A stretch of DNA of 6,207 nucleotides. Source: Deltaproteobacteria bacterium. Its GTDB lineage: Bacteria > Desulfobacterota > Deferrimicrobia > Deferrimicrobiales > Deferrimicrobiaceae. The DNA lies in the NCBI GenBank assembly GCA_025357175.1, contig JANXPS010000148.1, forward strand, positions 1-6,207, read 5' to 3'. The notes under the pieces are model-generated. The model ran no database searches and was not told the DNA's origin. It was given only the letters and a program-made list of their open reading frames with translations. The position numbers and the translations under genes are program-made. This document shows positions 1 through 5,819 of this stretch, piece by piece. Position 1 is the stretch's first letter, and every line of letters begins with the position of its first letter.

Positions 1-50
1 ATCCTCCGGGCGACCGCGTAACTCCGCCGCAACCTCCCGGAAACGAAGAA

Positions 51-73
51 AGCCCGGCAAAAACCACCGGGCT
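51..73 (-). terminator. GC-rich hairpin, terminator-like on the minus strand
   Basis: The 7-bp perfect arms AGCCCGG (51-57) and CCGGGCT (67-73) enclose a 9-nt loop. Read on the minus strand, the stem is followed by a T-rich stretch (TTTCTTCG), as in an intrinsic terminator. Read on the plus strand there is no U-tract. No minus-strand gene ends just to the right, since tam is on the plus strand, so what it would terminate is unclear. It might stop antisense read-through from queC across tam, or it might serve weakly for a plus-strand gene that ends left of here. A plus-strand frame open from the window edge stops at TAA 19-21, but six codons are too few to call a gene. Confidence 0.35.
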
Positions 74-76
74 GAC

Positions 77-106
77 TTCAACGACGAAAAGCGGACAACC
101 TATTAG
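77..106 (+). promoter_or_regulatory. Weak candidate promoter for tam
   Basis: TTCAAC (77-82) and TATTAG (101-106) are 18 bp apart and resemble sigma-70 -35 and -10 boxes, the first only poorly. This would give a leader of about 70 nt before tam. A small palindrome, CAAGT-CT-ACTTG (120-131), lies just downstream and could be an operator. Both are pattern-level suggestions. Confidence 0.2.
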
Positions 107-183
107 CTGGAAAACCGGACAAGTCTACTTGACGCCAACACCGGCAATCACAGCGGCTAAAAAGGCCACGGGAGGATCATTCG

Positions 184-954
184 ATGCCTTGGGATCCGGA
201 ACAGTATCACCGATTCACGCAGGCTCGATTTGCGCCTTTTTCCGATCTGTTCGGCCTGATCCACGTGCGCCCCGGGATGTCGGTCGTCGATCTTGGCTGC
301 GGGACGGGCGAACTGACGGTCGAACTCGCGAACCGCTTGCCTGAAAGTCGCGTTCTGGGCATCGACGGCTCTCCGCAGATGCTCGAAAGGGCGCGCGCGC
401 TCGATGCGCCCGGGGTGGTGTTCGAGCAGGGCGACCTGCTCGACGTGGAGGGCGAGTACGACCTCGTGTTTTCCCACGCGGTACTCCACTGGATCGACGA
501 CCATCCGGCGTTTTTCCCGAGGCTCTGGTCGATGGTCCGTCCCGGAGGGCAACTCGCGGTGCAGATTCCGGCGAACCACCGGCACCCTTCGCACACCTGC
601 GTGCTCGCCGCGGCGGACGAGGAGCCGTTCCGCTCGGTGCTCGGCGGCTGGAGGCGGCTCTCACCGGTGCTCGAGATCGATGCCTACGCGACGCTGCTCG
701 ACGGGCTCGGGGCGGAGGAGGTCGTGGCGATGGAGAAGGTCTACCCGGTCCATTTGCCGTGCGCCGCGGACATCTCGGAGTGGACGAAGGGATCGACCCT
801 GGTTCCCTGGCTCGAACGGCTTCCGGAGTTGTTCCACGAGCCGTTTATCGCCCGCTATCGGGAACTGCTCTCGGCCGCATTGCCGCCCGGTCCGCACTTT
901 TTCACCTTTCGACGCATCCTGCTCGCGGCGACGAGGCCCGACGACGCCGCATAG
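184..954 (+). CDS. tam: Trans-aconitate 2-methyltransferase-like SAM methyltransferase
   Basis: This 256-residue protein is a class I SAM-dependent methyltransferase of the trans-aconitate 2-methyltransferase family; E. coli Tam is about 252 residues. Characterised members methylate trans-aconitate, a by-product that inhibits aconitase, in the cytoplasm. Visible features are the N-terminal W-x-P-x-x-Y motif, the SAM-binding motif VVDLGCGTGELT (34-45), the acidic GIDGSP strand end (59-64) and the family-typical HAVLHWIDDH (98-107). These are followed by LAVQIPANHRHPSH (124-137) and a C-terminal S-E-W-T-K-G-S-T-L-V-P-W-L segment (198-210) matching the Tam substrate cap. GGAGG at 171-175 lies 8 nt before the ATG and fixes the start. 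The gene converges with queC and shows no sign of operon membership. Family assignment is strong; substrate specificity is inferred. Confidence 0.88.
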   Translation: MPWDPEQYHRFTQARFAPFSDLFGLIHVRPGMSVVDLGCGTGELTVELANRLPESRVLGIDGSPQMLERARALDAPGVVFEQGDLLDVEGEYDLVFSHAVLHWIDDHPAFFPRLWSMVRPGGQLAVQIPANHRHPSHTCVLAAADEEPFRSVLGGWRRLSPVLEIDAYATLLDGLGAEEVVAMEKVYPVHLPCAADISEWTKGSTLVPWLERLPELFHEPFIARYRELLSAALPPGPHFFTFRRILLAATRPDDAA

Positions 955-988
955 CGTCCAAAGCGCCGGGGAAGCGGGTCGGTTCCGG

Positions 989-1681
989 TCAGTACTTCGG
1001 CCGGATGGCGTACGGGATGGGGTCGTCGACGTCGGCCTCGCCGAAGGACCGGAGGCGCAGGGCGCACGAATCGCATGCACCGCAGGCGGGCGCGGAGTCC
1101 CGATAGCACGACCAGGTGTGTTCGAACGGGACGCCGAGCGATTTACCGAGCAGGATGATGTCCTTCTTCTTGAGCCCGATGAACGGCGTCTTGACGACGA
1201 TCCCACTGCCCGGTTTCGTGCCCTGGCGGATCGTCTCGTTCATCGCATCATAGAAGGCGGGGCGGCAGTCGGGATAGCCCGAGGAGTCGGCTTCGACCGC
1301 GCCGATGTAGATGCGGGTCGCCCCGATCACCTCGGCCCAGGAAACGGCGATGGCGAGAAAGTGGGCGTTGCGGAACGGGACGTAAGTGACGGGGATGCCG
1401 TCGTGGTCGAGGTTGGCGGCCGGCACTTCGATCGACGGGTCGGTCAGCGCGCTGCCGCCGATCTTCGCGAGGTGGCCGATGTCGATGGCGAGGCGGCGCG
1501 CAACGCCGAGGTGGTCGCCGATCGCGTGGAAGCACGCCAGTTCCTTGCCTTCCGTACGCTGGCCGTAGTTGACATGGAGCAGCGAAAGGTCGGATTCGCG
1601 CTGCGCGAACGCGGCCAGGACCGAACTGTCCATGCCTCCGCTGAGCAGGACGATTCCCTTGGGTTTGCGGGCCGGGGTCAT
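989..1681 (-). CDS. queC: 7-cyano-7-deazaguanine (preQ0) synthase QueC
   Basis: QueC converts 7-carboxy-7-deazaguanine to preQ0 using ATP and ammonia, a cytoplasmic step toward queuosine-modified tRNA. The 230 residues match the usual length (about 231 in E. coli). The PP-loop S-G-G-M-D-S-S is at 14-20, with NYGQRT at 38-43, YVPFRN at 100-105 and S-G-Y-P-D-C-R-P at 134-141. The C-terminal zinc site has Cys192, Cys200, Cys203 and Cys206. An in-frame TAA (1693-1691) lies just upstream, so ATG 1681 is the first possible start in this frame. There is no Shine-Dalgarno sequence, and the start codon lies inside a 15-bp hairpin stem. The gene follows the RCC1-like gene by 40 bp on the same strand; no other queuosine gene is in the window. 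Identification is very secure. Confidence 0.96.
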   Translation of the reverse strand: MTPARKPKGIVLLSGGMDSSVLAAFAQRESDLSLLHVNYGQRTEGKELACFHAIGDHLGVARRLAIDIGHLAKIGGSALTDPSIEVPAANLDHDGIPVTYVPFRNAHFLAIAVSWAEVIGATRIYIGAVEADSSGYPDCRPAFYDAMNETIRQGTKPGSGIVVKTPFIGLKKKDIILLGKSLGVPFEHTWSCYRDSAPACGACDSCALRLRSFGEADVDDPIPYAIRPKY

Positions 1682-1708
1682 CGTGGAATTTTACCACGAT
1701 GACCCCGG
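1672..1708. repeat. 15-bp perfect inverted repeat over the queC start codon
   Basis: The left arm (1672-1686) and right arm (1694-1708) are exact reverse complements of 15 nt around the 7-nt centre AATTTTA. The left arm contains codons 1-4 of queC, so in queC-sense RNA the AUG sits in the 3' side of a strong GC-rich stem. No U-tract follows on either strand, so it does not look like an intrinsic terminator. It could limit queC translation, or it could be an inverted duplication made by template switching; ATGACCCCGG occurs on both strands as a result. Confidence 0.9.
1688..1693 (-). promoter_or_regulatory. -10-like TAAAAT immediately upstream of queC
   Basis: On the minus strand TAAAAT (5 of 6 matches to TATAAT) ends 6 nt before the queC ATG. 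Transcription starting about 7 nt downstream would begin at the ATG itself, giving a leaderless mRNA. That would fit the missing Shine-Dalgarno site and would avoid the start-codon hairpin. No good -35 box is seen at the proper distance, and this hexamer is also the loop of the inverted repeat, so the call is weak. Confidence 0.2.
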
Positions 1709-1721
1709 GAATCGTTGCGGG

Positions 1722-2876
1722 TCAGCTCTTCTGCATCGGTTCCCCGACCTTGATGCGGACGGGGGCCAGGCGCCGGTCGATCGTCGCGTCCCCCAACTGT
1801 CCCTTCGAATTGGAACCCCAGCTCCAAAGGGAGCCGTTCTTCTCGACCGCCAGCCCGTGGTCCACGCCGCCGGCGATGCTGACCACGTCGGCCAGGCCGG
1901 GAACTTTTGTCGGAACGGGGTTGCCGGCGCTCGTGCCATCGCCGAGGCGCCCCCCCGCGCCCCACGCCCAGACGTTGCCGTCTTTATCGAGCGCCATGCT
2001 GTAGTCCCATCCCGCGGCGACATCGGAGATGCCCGAGAGCGATTTCACGGGGGTCGGCCGGTTGCGGCTCTCATTCGTGCCGTCGCCGAGCTGGTACTGC
2101 CAGTTCACGCCCCAGGCCCATACGGTTCCGTCTTTTTTCAGGACGATGTTGTGGGAGCGTCCTGCCGAGATGTCGGAGACATCCGCGAGACCGGCCACAA
2201 GGACGGGAGTCGGCCGGTCTTCGTTCGTTCCGTCGCCGAGTTGGGCGCGGGCGTTGTCTCCCCAGGTCCAGACCGTTCCGTCGGCCTTGAGCGCGATGTT
2301 GTGGTACTGCCCGCTGGAAACGACGACGACGTCCGAAAGTCCCTTGACCTGAACGGGCTTGTTCCGGTCGATGGTCGTGCCGTCGCCGACCTGCCCGAAA
2401 TGGTTCCGGCCCCAGGCCCATACGGTTCCGTCCTTTTTCAAGGCGAGGTTGTGGACCAACCCGCTTGAAACGCAGACGACGTCGGCGAGTCCCTGGATCT
2501 GTACGGGCATGGACCGGTCTTCGGTCGTCCCGTCACCCAGCTGTCCCCGATCGTTGGAGCCCCAAGCCCAGACCGTGCCGTCCTTCTTGAGCGCGATGGT
2601 GTGCGCCCGCCCTCCGATGACCGTTTTCACGTCCATCAGGCAAAGACGCACGGGGGAGGTTCGGTCAGAGACCGTCCCGTCGCCGAGTTTGCAATTTGAG
2701 TTTGCGCCCCATCCCCAGACCGAGCCGTCGGCCAGCATTGCGAAGCCGGATCGGAAGCCGACACCGACCGACGTTACGGTGGGCGTGTCGTCGGCGGAGC
2801 CGCGGGTTGCCATGGGAAGAATCAGCGCTATCGCCAGCAGCAGGGCTTCGATCGTGACGAGCTTGCGGTTTTTCAT
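1722..2876 (-). CDS. Secreted RCC1-repeat (seven-bladed beta-propeller) protein
   Basis: The 384-residue protein starts with a Sec-type signal peptide: basic MKNRK, then a hydrophobic stretch at about 9-24, with likely cleavage after GSA (28). The rest is seven RCC1/BNR-like repeats, each with the core V-W-A-W-G and a following L-G-D-G-T. The core tryptophans are at 54, 103, 153, 203, 253, 303 and 351. Seven blades is the classical number for an RCC1 propeller. In eukaryotes RCC1 is a Ran exchange factor; bacterial exported members are usually of unknown function, probably binding or scaffold proteins outside the cytoplasm. ATG 2876 is chosen over a farther upstream in-frame start because GGAGG (2887-2883) lies 6 nt before it and the signal peptide begins there; the longer N-terminus is not signal-like. 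It has its own promoter-like spacer and is followed after 40 bp by queC. Confidence 0.88.
   Translation of the reverse strand: MKNRKLVTIEALLLAIALILPMATRGSADDTPTVTSVGVGFRSGFAMLADGSVWGWGANSNCKLGDGTVSDRTSPVRLCLMDVKTVIGGRAHTIALKKDGTVWAWGSNDRGQLGDGTTEDRSMPVQIQGLADVVCVSSGLVHNLALKKDGTVWAWGRNHFGQVGDGTTIDRNKPVQVKGLSDVVVVSSGQYHNIALKADGTVWTWGDNARAQLGDGTNEDRPTPVLVAGLADVSDISAGRSHNIVLKKDGTVWAWGVNWQYQLGDGTNESRNRPTPVKSLSGISDVAAGWDYSMALDKDGNVWAWGAGGRLGDGTSAGNPVPTKVPGLADVVSIAGGVDHGLAVEKNGSLWSWGSNSKGQLGDATIDRRLAPVRIKVGEPMQKS
1743..2774 (-). repeat. Tandem RCC1-type coding repeats, about 150-bp period
   Basis: Seven in-frame repeats of 48-50 codons make up the mature RCC1-like protein. From the second to the sixth repeat the spacing of the W-A-W-G core is exactly 50 codons. 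DNA similarity is visible too: ACGGTTCCGTC followed by a T-rich stretch recurs near 2121 and 2421 on the plus strand. Unit-to-unit conservation at DNA level suggests expansion by duplication with some homogenisation. Confidence 0.85.
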
Positions 2877-2921
2877 GGGTTCCCTCCAGGGAAGTCTTGA
2901 ACGGTCTCCGATCAAGGGAGC

Positions 2922-2951
2922 ATAATACGTACCGACTATTGGTATGCGTAA
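2922..2951 (-). promoter_or_regulatory. Candidate promoter of the RCC1-like gene
   Basis: On the minus strand TATTAT (2927-2922) matches the sigma-70 -10 box in 5 of 6 positions. TTACGC (2951-2946), 18 bp upstream, is a poor -35 match. The predicted start near 2914 gives a leader of about 38 nt ending in the strong GGAGG site. The surrounding 2920-3055 stretch is clearly more AT-rich than the coding DNA, as expected for a promoter region. A hairpin with GCCAC/GTGGC ends lies at 2981-3005, farther upstream; its role is unknown. Confidence 0.35.
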
Positions 2952-3078
2952 CCTGTTGATATTGCTAATAATATGGCTCCGCCACTTTCCCGGATGGGGT
3001 GTGGCTTGTCTGCTTGTTGGAAATGAATTACCGGTTACCCGCAATTTATTGTCTTAGAGGATGTCACGGCTGAAACGC

Positions 3079-3113
3079 AAAACGGCGCCCCGATCGAGTC
3101 GGAGCGCCGCTTT
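3079..3113 (-). terminator. Intrinsic-type terminator of the FnIII-like operon
   Basis: The outer stem CGGCGC (3083-3088)/GCGCCG (3104-3109) continues past one mismatch into CCGA (3090-3093)/TCGG (3099-3102), with a 5-nt loop. On the minus strand the stem is followed by TTTTG (3082-3078). It lies about 35 bp after the stop of the minus-strand gene at 3148-3558, the right position to end that transcript. The U-tract is short. On the plus strand the stem is followed by CTTTG, so weak bidirectional action is possible, but no plus-strand gene ends here. Confidence 0.6.
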
Positions 3114-3147
3114 GCCTAACCTTCCGGCCGTGGGCCGGGTCGGTCGA

Positions 3148-3558
3148 TCAGATCTTGATGATCCGCGTGCCCGCCGGGGTACCCGGGATCTTTCTGGGCA
3201 CGAGCCACGCGACGCCGGTCGCGAGTGCCGATTCCTCGCCCGTGTTCAACGTCGCCTTGACCGTGAAATAGATTGTCGTGCCGCGCGTCATGGCGGCGGT
3301 GGTGGGGTCGAAGGTCGAGGACGTCGTCGAAAGGCCCGAGCCGATCGATTTCAGCGAGGCGGCCGACAGTGCGGCATCGGTCGTCCAGTAGACCGTGTAG
3401 GTCAAGGTTTTGCCGGTTTCGAAAGCCGTGTTATCGGTGTAGCCCGTCACCGGATTCCAGGAGATCGTGTAGGATTCCGCGAAGGCGGGGATGGCGGCGA
3501 GGGATAGCGCGAGCAGCGTCAGGACGATCAGGGCATTTCTTTTCAGCAGGCCGGGCAT
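3148..3558 (-). CDS. Exported fibronectin type III-like protein
   Basis: The 136-residue protein has a clear signal peptide: MPGLLKR, a leucine/alanine-rich core at 9-21 and A-x-A cleavage after Ala27. The mature part of about 109 residues reads as one beta-sandwich domain of fibronectin III type. Its strands include Y-T-I-S-W-N-P (30-36), L-T-Y-T-V-Y-W (52-58) and T-I-Y-F-T-V-K-A (95-102), with an S-T-F-D loop between. The tail ends R-I-I-K-I. GGAG lies about 8 nt before the ATG within AAGGAGAG, which supports this start over the longer open frame upstream. It follows the related gene at 3600-4055 by 41 bp and a terminator lies downstream, so it is probably the last gene of a two-gene operon. 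The fold is inferred from pattern; the function is unknown, possibly cell-surface or envelope binding. Confidence 0.72.
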   Translation of the reverse strand: MPGLLKRNALIVLTLLALSLAAIPAFAESYTISWNPVTGYTDNTAFETGKTLTYTVYWTTDAALSAASLKSIGSGLSTTSSTFDPTTAAMTRGTTIYFTVKATLNTGEESALATGVAWLVPRKIPGTPAGTRIIKI

Positions 3559-3599
3559 GAGACTCTCCTTGTTTTGGGCTTGTTTGGAGTGCAGGTTGG

Positions 3600-4055
3600 T
3601 CAGCCGAGGTCCCACTCGACGGGCGTCGAGAACGACGAGACGAGATTGTCGGTCCCGACGGCGCGAACGGACACGTAGTAGCTCCTGCCCGGTTCGACGA
3701 ACGGGGCAAGGTGGGTCAGGTTGAAACTGCTGGTCGCCTTCAGCACGGGGGTCGTACCGTCGGACCCGGTTTCGGTCGAAACGGCAGCGACGGCTGCCAA
3801 CGGGGCATCGTTGTCGGTGAAGGTCGGGGAGGTTCCCACGTAGATATCGTAATGGGACAGGTCGGTCCGCGGGTTGAGCGGGGTGTTGTCGTAGAAGGTG
3901 GTCGGGGGAGTCCATTCGACGGCTTCCGTCACGACGGCCGGGTCCGGTGCACTGCCTCCGGATGTGGCGCCGCCGCTGCCGCAGCCGTTCGAACAGACCG
4001 AAAGCGCCAGGATTGCCGCGGTAAGTGCCATCCGGATTTTGCCTGATTCTGCCAT
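3600..4055 (-). CDS. Putative lipoprotein with fibronectin III-like domain
   Basis: The 151-residue protein has a basic N-terminus, a hydrophobic stretch (9-20) and cysteines at 21 and 25. A Gly/Ser-rich linker (26-36) follows, typical of a lipoprotein tether. The lipobox is imperfect: L-S-V-C21 has Val just before Cys, and C25 follows S-N-G, so lipidation is likely but not certain. The mature domain (about 43-150) has V-E-W-T-P-P (46-51), Y-D-N-T (55-58), Y-D-I-Y-V-G (69-74) and S-Y-Y-V-S-V-R-A (125-132), a fibronectin III-like strand order. It shares W-x-P, Y-x-D-N-T and Y-x-(I/V)-Y positions with the downstream gene, so the two are probably tandem duplicates. A GAGG about 9 nt before ATG 4055 supports this start over Met9. 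It is likely the first gene of the operon. The function is unknown. Confidence 0.72.
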   Translation of the reverse strand: MAESGKIRMALTAAILALSVCSNGCGSGGATSGGSAPDPAVVTEAVEWTPPTTFYDNTPLNPRTDLSHYDIYVGTSPTFTDNDAPLAAVAAVSTETGSDGTTPVLKATSSFNLTHLAPFVEPGRSYYVSVRAVGTDNLVSSFSTPVEWDLG

Positions 4056-4280
4056 CGCGTGCCGCCTCTCCGTCCAGCGAGCTTTTCGTCGCCTGCCCTT
4101 TAAGGGGTTTCACGTGGCGTGCCATCCGGGAACCGGATCGGGCGGGGGAGGCCAGGGTTCGGCAACTTGCCGGAATGATTGTGTTAACGTGTTACCAGGT
4201 CATTTCGGGCGCGGACAAGGCCAACCCCGCGGTATCAAATCCGTCTCGGCCGGAACCGCAAAACCGACAGGATTGTAATC
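4056..4280. promoter_or_regulatory. Divergent control region between the FnIII-like operon and the radical SAM gene
   Basis: Both flanking genes start here in opposite directions, so promoters for each are expected. A 13-bp palindrome, CGGCAA-C-TTGCCG (4160-4172), is the best operator candidate. A second, CCCTT-T-AAGGG (4096-4106), lies in the minus-strand leader. TAAC-GT-GTTA (4185-4194) is a third small dyad in the most AT-rich part. I see no convincing -35/-10 pair on either strand. The site assignments are guesses from symmetry. Confidence 0.3.
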
Positions 4281-5393
4281 ATGGCGCAGGTTCGCAGGGT
4301 TTACCTTGACTTCGTCAAAAAGCAGGCCGGATCCGGCCGGATCGGTTGGCTTTTCGGCATCGGGGTCCAATATGCGCTGACGAAGCTGTCGCACGCCGTC
4401 GCCCGTCCGCTTTGCGGCCCCATCCTGGGGACGCTGGTGACCAACTACAGTTGCAACCTGCGTTGCCGGATGTGCCGGATGCCTCAGGACGACGCACGTC
4501 TCAGGGAAAGCGGGAACAAGCTCCTGTCCACCGAAGGGATGCGTTCGGTCATCGACGGCTTCGCCCGCCTCGGAACGCGCGGGATCGGGTTCACCGGAGG
4601 GGAGCCGCTGCTTCGCCCCGACCTGCCCGACCTTTTGCGGCACACGCGGGCGCGGGGGATGATGACGCACCTGAACACGAACGGCACGATGCTGGACGAG
4701 GCGAATGTTCTCGCGCTCCTCGATGCGGGTGTTTCTTCGATGAACATCTCGCTGGACGGGGCGACGGAGAAAAGCCACGACCGGATCCGCGGCGTGTCCG
4801 GCAGTTTCGGGAAGACGGTCGAGGCCGTGCGGCGGGTCGCGCGGATGCGGAAGGGAAGCCGGGCCGACCTCCGGCTGAAAGTCGTCGCGGTGCTTTCGGA
4901 AGACAATCTGGACGAGGTGGCCGACTATCTGGCGCTTGCGGCGTCGCTCGGAGTGGATTGCGTCGAATTCATCCCGCGGCAGCGCTTTCCGGAAGGTCCC
5001 GGAAAAGGGGCTCGCGCCGACGACGCGACGCTCGCCAAGGTCGATGCCGCGGTCCGGCTGCTGGGCGATGCCGCGTCGCTTCCGGTGCCGCTTGAAAACT
5101 CGGGCCGGATGCTGGCCCTTTTCGCTTCTTCGTTCCGGGGCGAGCCGTCCCCGCTGTCGTGCCATGCGGGCTACAACTCGCTCGCGGTCGACTGCTACGG
5201 CCGGATTTTCCCGTGCGTGCCGTACGTCAACTGGGACCGTCCCGTCGGCAACCTCTCGACCACCGATCTCGAAACGTTTTGGTACTCGGACGCGTACGCA
5301 CCCGCCCGCCGGGAGGTCGCCGCCTGCCACGCCTGCACCCTCAACTGCCAGGCCGAGCTCAACCTCCTCTTCAACCCGTTCAGGCGGATCTGA
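4281..5393 (+). CDS. Radical SAM protein with SPASM-like C-terminal cluster domain
   Basis: This 370-residue enzyme has the radical SAM [4Fe-4S] motif CNLRCRMC (Cys58, Cys62, Cys65) and the SAM-binding G-G-E-P at 106-109. Further barrel motifs are H-L-N-T-N-G-T (120-126) and M-N-I-S-L-D-G (144-150). The C-terminal cysteines Cys294, Cys305, Cys312, Cys349, Cys352 and Cys356 form a SPASM-like pattern expected to bind one or two auxiliary Fe-S clusters. Family members modify peptides or small molecules by radical chemistry; nothing here reveals the substrate. No small precursor-peptide gene is visible beside it. AGGA (4269-4272) lies 8 nt before the ATG. A stretch at about 21-52 is fairly hydrophobic, but it is interrupted by charges and I do not call it a membrane segment. 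It converges on a second enzyme of the same type. Confidence 0.88.
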   Translation: MAQVRRVYLDFVKKQAGSGRIGWLFGIGVQYALTKLSHAVARPLCGPILGTLVTNYSCNLRCRMCRMPQDDARLRESGNKLLSTEGMRSVIDGFARLGTRGIGFTGGEPLLRPDLPDLLRHTRARGMMTHLNTNGTMLDEANVLALLDAGVSSMNISLDGATEKSHDRIRGVSGSFGKTVEAVRRVARMRKGSRADLRLKVVAVLSEDNLDEVADYLALAASLGVDCVEFIPRQRFPEGPGKGARADDATLAKVDAAVRLLGDAASLPVPLENSGRMLALFASSFRGEPSPLSCHAGYNSLAVDCYGRIFPCVPYVNWDRPVGNLSTTDLETFWYSDAYAPARREVAACHACTLNCQAELNLLFNPFRRI

Positions 5394-5431
5394 CCGGGGG
5401 TACGCGTTCCCGGCTTCCGCCGCCCCGCGAG

Positions 5432-5487
5432 GGTGTCATCCCCGGGGAGGGGATCACCTCCGACCGAGTCGGCCCGATGCTCCCCGG
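5432..5487. other. Compact double hairpin with possible pseudoknot
   Basis: A first hairpin pairs GGTG (5432-5435) with CACC (5455-5458) and ATCCCC (5438-5443) with GGGGAT (5449-5454), with a 2-nt bulge and the loop GGGGA (5444-5448). A second, CCGAC-CGA-GTCGG (5460-5472), follows directly. TCCCC at 5481-5485 is complementary to the first loop, so a pseudoknot could close the fold. Alternatively CCGGGGAG (5442-5449) can pair with CTCCCCGG (5480-5487), which would open the first hairpin. All pairings are read directly; formation in RNA or DNA is inferred. Confidence 0.5.
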
Positions 5488-5504
5488 CTAGCGCCACGCG
5501 GGGG

Positions 5505-5809
5505 CGGATGCCCCGTTAATCCTAGGGCATACGGGGTGGCCGTTCGTCCTGTCATGAAAGAGGTCGTCGCTGGTTGCCCGTCCCGCTTCGCGTCTCGGGT
5601 ACCCCTTTCCGTGGGACGGCTTGCTCCCGCATCCATGCACTCGCTGCGCCTCGGGTGCCCAGTCTCGCGGCGCCATCCATGGCGCCCCAGAACGCTCGGG
5701 GCACACGCCCACGGAAAAGGGCACCCTGCGACGCTTCGCCGGCCGGGAAAGGCGACGACCGAATGCTGTAACCGTGTATGGGCCTATGCATCAGCGGAAG
5801 GGGCATCCG
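5505..5809. repeat. 305-bp imperfect palindrome, MITE-like or structured RNA
   Basis: The ends CGGATGCCCC (5505-5514) and GGGGCATCCG (5800-5809) are perfect 10-bp inverted repeats. Moving inward, colinear complementary blocks follow: 5523-5526 with 5783-5786, CATAC 5528-5532 with GTATG 5776-5780, and GGTCGTCGC 5562-5570 with 5752-5760 (9 bp). Next are TCCCG 5581-5585 with 5744-5748, GCGTC 5590-5594 with 5730-5734, and 5597-5615 with 5708-5726 (17 of 19 paired). The tip has GTGCCC 5655-5660 with 5699-5704, and GGCGCCAT 5669-5676 with 5679-5686. I see no clear target-site duplication. Size and inverted ends suit a non-autonomous mobile element; a long folded RNA is the alternative. Confidence 0.7.
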
Positions 5810-5819
5810 TTGGATGCCC
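5801..5819. repeat. Perfect hairpin at the right end of the long palindrome
   Basis: GGGCATCC (5801-5808) and GGATGCCC (5812-5819) are exact 8-bp arms around GTT. The left arm is also part of the terminal repeat of the long palindrome, so GGATGCCC occurs three times in the gap (5506-5513, 5812-5819, and inverted at 5801-5808). The bases just beyond, CCCGAGCGT (5817-5825), are complementary to ACGCTCGGG (5692-5700) near the palindrome tip. The hairpin and the long stem are therefore alternative structures. Confidence 0.7.

Noticed and set aside
404..1702. Long plus-strand frame crossing tam and queC
   Set aside because: It overlaps both well-identified genes out of frame, is arginine/serine-rich low-quality sequence and has no ribosome site; it is a GC-rich shadow frame.
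1743..2774. CRISPR or non-coding tandem repeat
   Set aside because: The 150-bp periodicity is explained by in-frame RCC1 protein repeats; units are diverged and have no spacer structure.
2981..3005. GCCAC/GTGGC hairpin as a terminator
   Set aside because: Only a 5-bp outer stem with no U-tract on either strand, and the operon terminator is already explained at 3079-3113.
1722..3044. Longer 440-residue start for the RCC1-like protein
   Set aside because: The extra 56 residues are not signal-like and lie in AT-rich promoter DNA; the ATG at 2876 has a strong GGAGG and begins a proper signal peptide.
4056..4125. Cyclic-di-GMP-I (GEMM) riboswitch in the leader of the lipoprotein gene, minus strand
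   Set aside because: The leader has GAAACCCC, an AAAGGG hairpin and GACGAAAAGC that faintly resemble GEMM motifs. However, the GNRA tetraloop, the exact GACGCAAAGCC segment and the correct spacing are missing.
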